DNA of 64,000 nt from Bog-473 sp963788125 (GTDB lineage: Bacteria > Actinomycetota > Acidimicrobiia > Acidimicrobiales > RAAP-2). Positions 36,647 through 44,092 of this stretch are shown one piece after another; the first letter of the stretch is position 1; each line of letters begins with the position of its first letter. A program made the translations under genes and the position numbers. Below the pieces are notes generated by a model. The model searched no databases. It was given only the letters and a program-made list of their open reading frames with translations, and had not been told where the DNA came from. The stretch lies in the NCBI GenBank assembly GCA_963788125.1, contig CAWBFN010000002.1, positions 124,001 to 188,000 on the forward strand, given 5' to 3'.

Positions 36647-37845
36647 CAGCCGGGTGCGAACCGGATGCGGATGCGGTCGTAGGCCCGGGCGAAACTGGCG
36701 GGCAGGATCTTCGGCTCGAGCGGGTCCACCAGCTCCCAGTCCGGTATCCGCCGGAGCAGCTCCTCGAACATCACCCGGATCTCGAGCCGCGCCAGCTGCG
36801 CGCCCAGACAGAAGTGCGTGCCGAACCCGAACGCCACATGGCGGTTGTGGGCCCGGGTCACGTCGAGCACCTCGGGGGATTCGAACGCCCGGGGGTCACG
36901 GTTGGCCGAGGCGTACAGGAGCAGGAGCTGGTCCCCCCGTCGGATCTGCTGACCGTGAAGCTCGTGGTCTTCGCTGGCGGTCCGGCGCATGTTGAGAACC
37001 GGCGAGACCCAGCGGATGAACTCTTCGACCGCCGGGCCGGACAACAGGTCGGGACGGTCGAGCAGGAGCTGTCGCTGATCTGGTTGCAGCGCCAGTTGGC
37101 GGATCATCGAACCGATGACCGTGCGGGTCGTCTCGGCTCCCCCGTCGAGAATCAGGATGGTCTCATCCAGTACATGCTTGGTATCCCACCCCGCCGTGCC
37201 GGCCCACAACGAGATCAGGTCGTCCCGCGGCTCGATCCTCCGCTCCTCTACCAGCGCCGTCGTGACCTCTGCCCACTCACCTATCACCGGGACGAGGCCG
37301 GGGTGCGAGACGTGCGGTGGCCCCGCCGGCGAGGTCTGCCCCGCAAGTAGCATCACCTGCTCGGACCAGAACCGGATCCGCTCCCACATCTCCGGTGGGT
37401 AACCGAGCAGATCGCCGATCATCATGGCCGGGAGCCTCGAGGCGATCGCCTCGATGGCCTCGCACGCACCCACCGGGACCACCGCGTCGAGTATCCCGGT
37501 GACGTGCCGACGAACCTGGTCCTCGTAGGCCCGCACGCCCCGGGGTGTGAAACGGCGGGCCACCAGGCTCCGTTGGGCCTGGTGCAAGGGGTCATCCAGA
37601 TTGATCATGGACTGGTCGGTGGTTTGATCGATATGGGGGCGTGACCCGTAGAGCGACGTGTAGCGCGCCCCGTCACGCTCGATCGCCAAGATGTCCTCGT
37701 AGCGCGCGATCGCCCAGAGTCTCTGCACCGGGTCCCAGAACGCCGGCGCTTCGTCCCGTAGCCACGCGTAGGCCTCCCACGGATCGACGTAGAACTCGGG
37801 ATCGAGGACGTTGATCGATGGGACGGCCCCGACGTCGGTGGTCAT
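36646..37845 (-). CDS. Cytochrome P450, 399 aa
   Basis: The I-helix ILDGGAETTRTV lies near residue 235, ExxR in EEFIRW near 275, and the haem loop FGFGTHFCLGAQLARLE near 337 with the Cys ligand. The length is typical of soluble bacterial P450s. The ATG at 37845 overlaps the stop of the upstream AttH-like gene as ATGA, and its own stop overlaps the kinase start as TGATG, so the operon is coupled throughout. It is clearly a different subfamily from the P450 at 9372. Hydroxylation of a lipid or terpenoid acid is a reasonable guess; no redox partner is adjacent. Confidence 0.94.
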   Translation of the reverse strand: MTTDVGAVPSINVLDPEFYVDPWEAYAWLRDEAPAFWDPVQRLWAIARYEDILAIERDGARYTSLYGSRPHIDQTTDQSMINLDDPLHQAQRSLVARRFTPRGVRAYEDQVRRHVTGILDAVVPVGACEAIEAIASRLPAMMIGDLLGYPPEMWERIRFWSEQVMLLAGQTSPAGPPHVSHPGLVPVIGEWAEVTTALVEERRIEPRDDLISLWAGTAGWDTKHVLDETILILDGGAETTRTVIGSMIRQLALQPDQRQLLLDRPDLLSGPAVEEFIRWVSPVLNMRRTASEDHELHGQQIRRGDQLLLLYASANRDPRAFESPEVLDVTRAHNRHVAFGFGTHFCLGAQLARLEIRVMFEELLRRIPDWELVDPLEPKILPASFARAYDRIRIRFAPG

Positions 37846-39014
37846 GTGTGCGATACCCCCCGGTCGGACTCGGTCCCCAGACCGTGCTCCGGCCATTCCC
37901 CGGTGATGATGCTCTCCATGATCCCGTAGCCGACGGCGTCACCCTCACGGACGCGGATGGGGGTGTCCCTCAATTGTCCCAACAGGGCCAGGTGCTCGTC
38001 GTCCCAGCAGTCGGCGATGTACTCGCCATCGAGGTGCAGGGGACCCATCCACGAACCGTGAATGTGGCCTTTCCACGACCCGTAGCCGGCCGTCTTGAGA
38101 AAGAACCCGGACTCACCCAGCGCCTCGACCTCAATGACGCGTTCCTCCCCGCTGTCCATGCGAAGGAGCAGCTGGCCGTCGCGGACGAAACGGGTCCGGG
38201 GGTCGTAGCGCATCCGCGGTTCGACCGACCTCACGGCCGCCTGGGTGCCGTCGCCGCCATTGACGTACGCCGAGGCGTAGTTCCATGCCCCACCGCTGAG
38301 GAAGATGGCGGTCTCGTAGTACGAATTGTCCGGCCGGCGGTAGAACGATGGCGTCCACTTCATGATCCCCCGGGGCGCGCCCGGGCCGCGCGCTATGGCG
38401 GCGGTGGCCCCGATCAGGTCGTTCGGCGCCACGCCGACGCCCTGCCTGACGCCCCAGGAGTGATCGCGGAACCCGAAGGCACTCTCTCCCCCGAGCTCGT
38501 AGGTCTCCCCGCCGACGTCGATCCTGCCGGTCGCCCAGCCGCCCTGGTGATACCGGATCACGTTCACGTCCACACGGTTCGTGCGCCGGTTGCGCACGAG
38601 ATTCCGCTCCTCGAAGAAGGGTGGGGTCACACCCGAGAGCACCACATCGAAGGAGATCGGCTGGATTTCGTTCGGCTCGAGCCGGACCCGGATCTTCCGC
38701 AGGGGTTCGACGACCTCGTAGACGAGCGGGCCGATCGCCGTCTCTTCGGGCGCCGAGGCCAGCTCACGGCTGGCGCGCACCGCCCACTGCTCGCGTCCCC
38801 GCGAGATGCCGCCGAATCCGTCGATGACCCCACGGTTGTGGTACTTCCCGAGTCCGAAGTCGAGCTGCACCGAACCGTCGGTCGAGGCGATCGAAACCCA
38901 GATCTTCTCCGTCCAGGCGTAGTCGGACTCCGAGACCGTGGCGAACGTGTCGACGAGTTGATGATGGAGCGACTCGTCCGCGCCGTACAGAGGCCCGATG
39001 TCCCGGATCGCCAC
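37842..39014 (-). CDS. AttH/CrtC lipocalin-like protein, 390 aa
   Basis: The protein is all-beta in appearance with a conserved ESAFGFRDHSWGVR near residue 173. This RDHSWG motif is the signature of the AttH/CrtC-like (hydroxyneurosporene synthase) double-lipocalin superfamily. WVSIASTDGSVQLDFGLGKYHN near residue 40 and GHIHGSWMGPLHLDGEY near residue 325 fit paired barrels. Characterised relatives hydrate or cyclise hydrophobic substrates, but most are untested. It opens the operon with the P450, kinase and acyl-CoA synthetase. GTG 39014 follows GGAGGGGAG. No signal peptide is visible. Function by inference: a hydrophobic-substrate-binding enzyme. Confidence 0.75.
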   Translation of the reverse strand: MAIRDIGPLYGADESLHHQLVDTFATVSESDYAWTEKIWVSIASTDGSVQLDFGLGKYHNRGVIDGFGGISRGREQWAVRASRELASAPEETAIGPLVYEVVEPLRKIRVRLEPNEIQPISFDVVLSGVTPPFFEERNLVRNRRTNRVDVNVIRYHQGGWATGRIDVGGETYELGGESAFGFRDHSWGVRQGVGVAPNDLIGATAAIARGPGAPRGIMKWTPSFYRRPDNSYYETAIFLSGGAWNYASAYVNGGDGTQAAVRSVEPRMRYDPRTRFVRDGQLLLRMDSGEERVIEVEALGESGFFLKTAGYGSWKGHIHGSWMGPLHLDGEYIADCWDDEHLALLGQLRDTPIRVREGDAVGYGIMESIITGEWPEHGLGTESDRGVSHT

Positions 39015-39059
39015 GTCTACTCCCCTCCGTGTCCCACACCCGTCTCAGGCGCCGACGTA

Positions 39060-39075
39060 TTGACATCGACGTCGA
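39060..39075. promoter_or_regulatory. TTGACATC motif, site A
   Basis: TTGACATCGACGTCGA lies 46 bases upstream of the four-gene operon start. The same eight-base TTGACATC occurs in two other gaps of this cluster (sites at 40268 and 43887). It is oriented away from the operon, so it is not simply a -35 box for it. Confidence 0.4.
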
Positions 39076-39152
39076 ACCACATCGCCAGAACCTACCACCG
39101 GCCAACCATTGACCGCGGGGGGCCGATGCGCCGGGACCGCCTCGGCCATCGG

Positions 39153-40232
39153 TCAACGGGACCACCCCGGGTTGGCCGGCATCCCCACCGCATGGAGTGG
39201 ACGGCTCCGTCGGTAGGTGTCCACGATGGGCGCCAGTTCATCAGGCGTGGCGCCGTGGAGGATGACGCTGTCAGCACCCAGCTCGAACTGGCTCGTGATG
39301 GTGGCCACGCACTGCTCGGGTGTTCCGACCGCGGCGGCCGCCAGCCACCCATCGGGGATCAACGTCGCCAGGTAGTCCAGGTCGGCCCGGGTCGAACGGG
39401 CGTCGAATGCCCCCTGGAAGCTCTGCACGAACGGGTCCGAGAGGAACCGGTCGAGCACGGCCGGGTCCCATCCGTTGGCATCGACGAGGAGACGTCCGTA
39501 CCCCCGGAGGTACGACGCCATTCTCCCGACGGTCTTCATACGCCGGCTGTCCTCGTCCACGTGGTCCCCGACGGTGGCCAGGACCGACCAGACTCTCACC
39601 GAGGACGGATCTCTTCCGGCGCGCTCGGCCCCGCGCCGTACGGCCTCGACCGAGCTGACGAGGGCCTCGTCCCCGAGGAAGGTGTGGAGCACGACCCCGT
39701 CCATGCACGCCCCGGCCAGCTCCAACGTGAGCTCACCGATGGCCACCAACATGAGAGGTATCCGCTCCCGGAACTCAGAGTCCTGAAGGAGGCGCGGAAA
39801 GGTCCCCAGCGGACCGCGGTAGTCGACGATCGTCTCGCCGGCCCAGAGCCGGCGCAGGATCATCGCTGCGTCCCGAAGTTGCGCGCTGGTCACCGGCTGC
39901 AGTCCCATGCTGCGGAACAGGGCGTCGAAGCCTCTTCCCAATCCAAGGGCGAACCGTCCAGCGCTGAGGCGATGCATCGTCGTGGCGAAGGTGGCAGTAA
40001 CCAGGGGGTGGCGGGTGTTGTGGTTGGTGGCCGCCGTGGCGATCCCGAGGGTGCGGCTCGACGCCGCCGCCGCGCCGCACAGCGTTGACGCGTCTTTGAG
40101 GTTGAACCTCTCGGACACGAACACGGACCCCAGGCCGAGTTCCTCGGCGCGGCGGACCTCGTGGAATAGGTCCTGGGGCCGGTCCGAGTGACCTGCCAGT
40201 GCATAGAAACCCAGTTCGGTCAGTTGCTCCAT
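39153..40232 (-). CDS. LLM-class F420-dependent oxidoreductase, 359 aa
   Basis: Luciferase-like TIM barrel of the TIGR03857-like type: ELGFYALAGHSDRPQDLFHE at the start, LGSVFVSERFNLKDASTL near residue 33, TAATNHNTRHPLVTATFATT near residue 60, and GRFALGLGRGFDALFRSMGL near residue 87. Cofactor F420 is expected from the subgroup; the substrate is unknown. The ATG at 40232 is chosen over the open frame to 40331 because GAGAGGT precedes it. It is divergent from the Zn-alcohol dehydrogenase gene, with site C between them. Confidence 0.88.
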   Translation of the reverse strand: MEQLTELGFYALAGHSDRPQDLFHEVRRAEELGLGSVFVSERFNLKDASTLCGAAAASSRTLGIATAATNHNTRHPLVTATFATTMHRLSAGRFALGLGRGFDALFRSMGLQPVTSAQLRDAAMILRRLWAGETIVDYRGPLGTFPRLLQDSEFRERIPLMLVAIGELTLELAGACMDGVVLHTFLGDEALVSSVEAVRRGAERAGRDPSSVRVWSVLATVGDHVDEDSRRMKTVGRMASYLRGYGRLLVDANGWDPAVLDRFLSDPFVQSFQGAFDARSTRADLDYLATLIPDGWLAAAAVGTPEQCVATITSQFELGADSVILHGATPDELAPIVDTYRRSRPLHAVGMPANPGWSR

Positions 40233-40267
40233 GTCCGACCTCTCACCCCCGCGGAGTATTGCATGAG

Positions 40268-40295
40268 TTGATGTCAATGTCGCCCTCGCTAGTAT
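40268..40295. promoter_or_regulatory. TTGACATC motif (site C) and leaderless promoter
   Basis: TTGATGTCAA at 40268-40277 carries TTGACATC on the minus strand and forms an imperfect palindrome. TAGTAT at 40290-40295 is a good -10 element ending six bases before the GTG of the alcohol dehydrogenase, implying a leaderless mRNA. The site could control both divergent genes. Confidence 0.45.
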
Positions 40296-40301
40296 CGGCC
40301 G

Positions 40302-41345
40302 GTGCGCGCACTCAGGGTCACCAGGTGGCACCGTGAGGCTGAGTTCGTCGAAATCGACGAGCCCGTCGCCGGGCCGGGGCAGGTCGTCATCAGAGTCGGC
40401 GGCGCCGGCTTATGCCATTCCGATCTGCACATGATGCACGGGGACCCGGACACTCCGCCGCCATTGCCCCTGCCGTTCACATTGGGACACGAGAACGCAG
40501 GGTGGGTGGCCGAGGTGGGAGAAGGTGTCACCTCGGTCTCACTGGGTCAACCCGTCGCCGTGTACGGAGCGTGGGGCTGTGGCCGTTGCGCCCGATGCGC
40601 GCTCGGCGTCGACAACTACTGCGAGACGAATCTGCCCGAAGCGGGCGGCGGCCTGGGCACAGATGGGGGCATGGCCGATTACATGCTCGTCCCGGACGCC
40701 CGCTACCTGCTGGCCCTGCCCGACGGCCTGACGCCGGCACAGGCTGCGCCGTTGACCGATGCCGGGCTGACTCCCTTCCATGCCGTGAAGCGATCCCTGC
40801 CGAAGCTCGACGCGACCGCCTGGGCCATGGTCATCGGCGTCGGCGGACTGGGCCACATGGCGATCCAAATTCTCAAGGCCACATCCGCCGCGCGGGTGAT
40901 CGCGGTCGACACCCGGCGAGAGGCCCTCGATCTGGCCATCTCCCTCGGAGCCGACGTCGTCGTCGAAGCCGGTGACGGCGTCGCCGGCCAGGTGCGCGAG
41001 GCGACCAGGGGACTGGGGGCCGACGTAGTCCTCGACTGCGTGGGGACCGACGAGACCTTGGGAACGGCCGTGACCTCGGCCCGCACGCTCGGCGATGTCA
41101 CGCTGGTCGGCGTCGCTGGCGGCTCGGTCCCCTTCGGATACCTGACCATTCCCCGCGAAGTGTCCTTGCAGAACGTCTACTGGGGTAGCCGCACCGAGTT
41201 GGGCGAGGTTCTCGCGCTGGCCTCCCGCGGGCTGCTCCGCCCGCAGACCACGGCCTTTTCGTTGGACCAGGCCCTCCATGCCTACAGGGCACTCGACCGC
41301 GGTGAGCTCTTGGGGCGGGCCGTGGTCACCCCCTCGTCGGCGTGA
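40302..41345 (+). CDS. Zinc-dependent alcohol dehydrogenase, 347 aa
   Basis: MDR-family enzyme. The catalytic zinc Cys lies in GAGLCHSDLH near residue 39, GHENAGWVAEVG near residue 65, four structural-zinc Cys in CGRCARCALGVDNYC near residues 88-102, and the NAD(P) fold GVGGLGHMAIQILK near residue 182. The Asp in VIAVDTRREALDL after the Rossmann loop suggests a preference for NAD. It oxidises a primary or secondary alcohol. A kinase-like gene follows 34 bases downstream on the same strand, so the two may share a transcript. Confidence 0.93.
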   Translation: MRALRVTRWHREAEFVEIDEPVAGPGQVVIRVGGAGLCHSDLHMMHGDPDTPPPLPLPFTLGHENAGWVAEVGEGVTSVSLGQPVAVYGAWGCGRCARCALGVDNYCETNLPEAGGGLGTDGGMADYMLVPDARYLLALPDGLTPAQAAPLTDAGLTPFHAVKRSLPKLDATAWAMVIGVGGLGHMAIQILKATSAARVIAVDTRREALDLAISLGADVVVEAGDGVAGQVREATRGLGADVVLDCVGTDETLGTAVTSARTLGDVTLVGVAGGSVPFGYLTIPREVSLQNVYWGSRTELGEVLALASRGLLRPQTTAFSLDQALHAYRALDRGELLGRAVVTPSSA

Positions 41346-41379
41346 GCTCGGGCGGGGTATCGCGCCGCAGGATGCAGGC

Positions 41380-42423
41380 GTGAAGCCAACCGTGAGGCAC
41401 ATCGACGAGGTGAGCGGGGGATGGCTCTCCGAAGCGCTCGGAGTCCGCGTGCGGTCCGTCCGGGCCGAGCCAATCGGTACGGGCCAGACATCAGCCACCT
41501 ACCGGCTTGCCATCGACTCCGACGCGTGCCCGTCGAGCCTCGTCATAAAATTTGCCGCCGGCGATGACGCGGCCTGCCGCCGGGTGGCGACGGGCCATAG
41601 AAGTGAAGTCGGCTTCTACCAGAGTCTGGCTGCGTCACTCGGCGTCCGTACCCCCTCGTGCTGGTACGGCTCGATCGACGAGGACGGATCCCGGTTCACC
41701 CTGGTCGTCGACGACCTCGCTCCGTGGCGACCCGGACGGCAGATTGACGGATGCAACCTGGCTCAGGCCACCGCGGCCGTGCGGTACCTCGCCGCTCTTC
41801 ACGCTTCCCGGTGGAACGACAGCTCGCTGCACGAGATCGAGTTCCTCGTCCCCGTCACCGGGGAGAGGGCCGTCTTTCTCGGCGAACTCGCCCGGCGAGC
41901 AACCGATGCGTTCATCGACCGCTACGGATCACGACTGGACGCGGACGACAACGCCACCTTGCGTGAGGTTGCGGGCAAGCTCGTCGAGTGGCAACTGTGC
42001 CGGGAACGGCCCTTCGCCATGGTCCACGGGGACTTCCGACCCGACAACCTTTTGTTCTCGCCCGACGGCTCGGGTGTCGTCGCCGTCGACTGGCAGACCT
42101 TGACGGTGACCCTTCCCGCCCGCGACCTCTCCTACTTCGTGGGAACGGCACTCGATCCCGAGCAACGCCGCGCCGTCGAGCGGGATCTGGTCGCCGTCTA
42201 CCACCGAGAGCTCTCCGACCGCGGCGTCATGGCGTACTCCCTCGAGCAGTGCTTCGCGGACTACAGAATCGGCCAACTCCAGGGTCCGATGATCACCGTG
42301 CTCGGCTCAATGACGTCGGCAGAGGATCGCGGGCAGGCGACAGATGAGATGTTCCTGATCATGGCCGAGCGCTCGTGCGCTGCGATCAGGGAGCTCGATT
42401 CTCTCGGCGCACTGCAGTCTTGA
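41380..42423 (+). CDS. Aminoglycoside-phosphotransferase/EcKinase-like protein, 347 aa
   Basis: Kinase-like fold of the ecdysteroid-kinase-like/DUF1679 type. GTGQTSATYRLAID near residue 30 resembles the Gly loop, LVIKFAAGD near residue 53 supplies the ATP Lys, AMVHGDFRPDNLLFSPDGSG near residue 213 the catalytic Asp and Asn, and VAVDWQTLT near residue 234 the metal Asp. It is only distantly similar to the kinase at 35564. Its substrate is unknown; association with an alcohol dehydrogenase and acyl-CoA enzymes suggests a hydroxylated metabolite. The GTG at 41380 is preferred over 41278, which lies inside the dehydrogenase gene. Confidence 0.87.
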   Translation: MKPTVRHIDEVSGGWLSEALGVRVRSVRAEPIGTGQTSATYRLAIDSDACPSSLVIKFAAGDDAACRRVATGHRSEVGFYQSLAASLGVRTPSCWYGSIDEDGSRFTLVVDDLAPWRPGRQIDGCNLAQATAAVRYLAALHASRWNDSSLHEIEFLVPVTGERAVFLGELARRATDAFIDRYGSRLDADDNATLREVAGKLVEWQLCRERPFAMVHGDFRPDNLLFSPDGSGVVAVDWQTLTVTLPARDLSYFVGTALDPEQRRAVERDLVAVYHRELSDRGVMAYSLEQCFADYRIGQLQGPMITVLGSMTSAEDRGQATDEMFLIMAERSCAAIRELDSLGALQS

Positions 42424-42441
42424 CGACTCCCGTGGAAGATC

Positions 42442-43215
42442 TCAGAACCCGGTGAGAAGGCGCGGATACTCCCTGTACACCTCACCGCCGTCGACCACGA
42501 GCGTCTCCCCGTTCACCCAGGAGGCCTCGTCGCCAGCGAGGAAGAGAACGGCGCGTGCGATGTCGCCGGGGCTACCCGCCCGGCCAAGGGGGATGCTGTC
42601 GATGAAGCGGTCCCGGACCGCTTGACGAGTCGGCGCGGTCATCGGAGTATCGACGAAGCCCGGCGAGATGGCGTTGACGCGTATCCCTTCGTGCGCCACT
42701 TCGAGGGCAGCCACCTTCGTGAGCATCTCCACACCGGCCTTGGCGCTGCAGTAGGCGCTCATACCTTCCCCGGGCTGGCGGGCGTTGATGGAGGCGATGT
42801 TCACCACGGCTCCACCGTCGCCCTGTCCGACCATCTGCCTGACCTCATGTTTGATCGACAGGAAGACACCGGTCAGGCAGACTTCCACCACCGCTCTCCA
42901 CGAATCGAGAGAGTGGTCCCGGATGGGGGACAGCGTGCCGATGCCCGCGGCGTTGACGCCGATGTCCAGGCGTCCGAAACGTTCGACTGCCGCTTCCACC
43001 AGCGCACGCACCTCGTCCTCCGCCGTCACATCGACCCGGGCGGTCGCGCATCGAGTCGGATCCCAGGTCCTGGCACACCCGGCCAGCGCCTCATCGTCCC
43101 GATCACCGATGACGACCCGGGCGCCCTCTTCGAGGAGGGCCTCGGCCGTCCGCCGCCCGATGCCCGATGCGCCTCCCGTGACGACTGCGACCTTTCCTTC
43201 GAACCGATTCCCCAT
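42442..43215 (-). CDS. SDR family oxidoreductase, 257 aa
   Basis: Classical SDR: TGGASGIGRRTAE near residue 13 (cofactor), GDRDDEAL near 37 (an Asp favouring NAD), VNAAGIGTL near 87, VNIASINARQ near 137 with the catalytic Ser, MSAYCSAKAGVEML near 151 with YxxxK, and a typical SPGFVDTPM near 185. The ATG at 43215 has the expected family start. It is convergent with the kinase gene and about 80 bases from the cupin gene's end on the same strand. It probably oxidises a hydroxyl group in the local pathway. Confidence 0.92.
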   Translation of the reverse strand: MGNRFEGKVAVVTGGASGIGRRTAEALLEEGARVVIGDRDDEALAGCARTWDPTRCATARVDVTAEDEVRALVEAAVERFGRLDIGVNAAGIGTLSPIRDHSLDSWRAVVEVCLTGVFLSIKHEVRQMVGQGDGGAVVNIASINARQPGEGMSAYCSAKAGVEMLTKVAALEVAHEGIRVNAISPGFVDTPMTAPTRQAVRDRFIDSIPLGRAGSPGDIARAVLFLAGDEASWVNGETLVVDGGEVYREYPRLLTGF

Positions 43216-43297
43216 GGTTCCTTCCTCTAGGGCGCGACATCGCCTGCCCGTCGTCGGTGCCGTGGTCTGCGCGCACCGCACCGGGTGCGGACGGCGT

Positions 43298-43870
43298 TCA
43301 GGCCGTGCTCTTGGACCTCAGCTCAACCCAGCGTTCCCCGTGCTCCTCAGCGACCACCGCCATGCGCCGCCAGCGCTCCAACTGGCCGCCGGGGATAGCC
43401 ATGTCGAACGACGTCTGCAGGCGAAACTCGACCACCACCGCCCCGTCCGGGCCAGCTTCGTACGCGTACGGCGCGTTGGACGGTACGAAGAAGCCGTCTC
43501 CGGCACAGAGTTGCTGCGCTCCCAGATTGATGGACCCCTCGACGATGTAGTAGAGGCAGTCACCGCTGTGACTGTGCCGGGGCAGCACATAGTGCGGCGC
43601 CAGCCAGGCCCGCACGAGGCTGAAACCCTCATCACCCTCGCCCCGAAACACCAACCTGTCATCGATTCCGAGGGCGATGGTCGGAGAGCGCGGACCGTCC
43701 TCTGCCAAGGCCTTGCGGTCCTCGGGATCGAACAGCGGTGGCGACATGGCGTCGGTGTCGGCCAGCGGGATGGCGTCGCCGCCACGGAAGAGCCGTATGC
43801 CGCGCCGAGCCGGAGGTGCACCGGGTGACGCGTTGCGGCCGATGGGATCGGGGCGCAGTTCCTCTACCAC
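43298..43870 (-). CDS. Cupin domain protein, 190 aa
   Basis: A single cupin barrel occupies about residues 85-175. LPRHSHSGDCLYYIVEGSI contains the first cupin motif with two His and a Glu, and GDGFFVPSNAPYAYEAG the second. A metal site is plausible with His-His-Glu. The GTG at 43870 follows GGGAGGT with five bases of spacing; the much longer open frame upstream runs through a tandem repeat and is not coding. Cupins of this kind may be isomerases, dioxygenases or sensors; the role is unknown. Confidence 0.8.
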   Translation of the reverse strand: MVEELRPDPIGRNASPGAPPARRGIRLFRGGDAIPLADTDAMSPPLFDPEDRKALAEDGPRSPTIALGIDDRLVFRGEGDEGFSLVRAWLAPHYVLPRHSHSGDCLYYIVEGSINLGAQQLCAGDGFFVPSNAPYAYEAGPDGAVVVEFRLQTSFDMAIPGGQLERWRRMAVVAEEHGERWVELRSKSTA

Positions 43871-43886
43871 CGGGACCTCCCGTAGG

Positions 43887-43902
43887 TTGACATCGATATC
43901 AA
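43887..43902. promoter_or_regulatory. Palindromic TTGACATC motif, site B
   Basis: TTGACATCGATATCAA is palindromic apart from one base pair and lies 17 bases upstream of the cupin start. It shares TTGACATC with sites A and C, so a common regulator is possible. A -10 box at the right distance is missing on either strand, so it is not an ordinary -35 box. Confidence 0.5.
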
Positions 43903-43974
43903 GCAGAACCCTGGGTGAGTGTACTTCCACCTCCCGCGATGTGCCAGGGGTACGGGCTGTCTGTCGCCACATGC

Positions 43975-44064
43975 CCCGCTCCCCCTTTGCCCGCTCCCCC
44001 TTTGCCCGCTCCCCCTTTGCCCGCTCCCCCTTTGCCCGCTCCCCCTTTGCCCGCTCCCCCTTTG
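43975..44064. repeat. Six perfect copies of a 15-bp tandem repeat
   Basis: The unit CCCGCTCCCCCTTTG is repeated six times without any mismatch, ending 28 bases before the acyl-CoA synthetase start. One strand is purine-rich and the other pyrimidine-rich. Because 15 is a multiple of three, open frames cross it (KGERA repeats on the minus strand), but no start signal supports a protein. Copy number could vary and alter spacing or transcription. Confidence 0.9.
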
Positions 44065-44092
44065 ATTGACGACGACGCGAGGAGCGACCAGG

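Noticed and set aside
43887..43892. TTGACA as a plain -35 box
   Set aside because: No TANNNT element occurs 16-18 bases downstream on that strand, and the nearest plus-strand gene starts 200 bases away.
43975..44064. CRISPR array
   Set aside because: The units abut without spacers, and no cas gene is present anywhere in the window.
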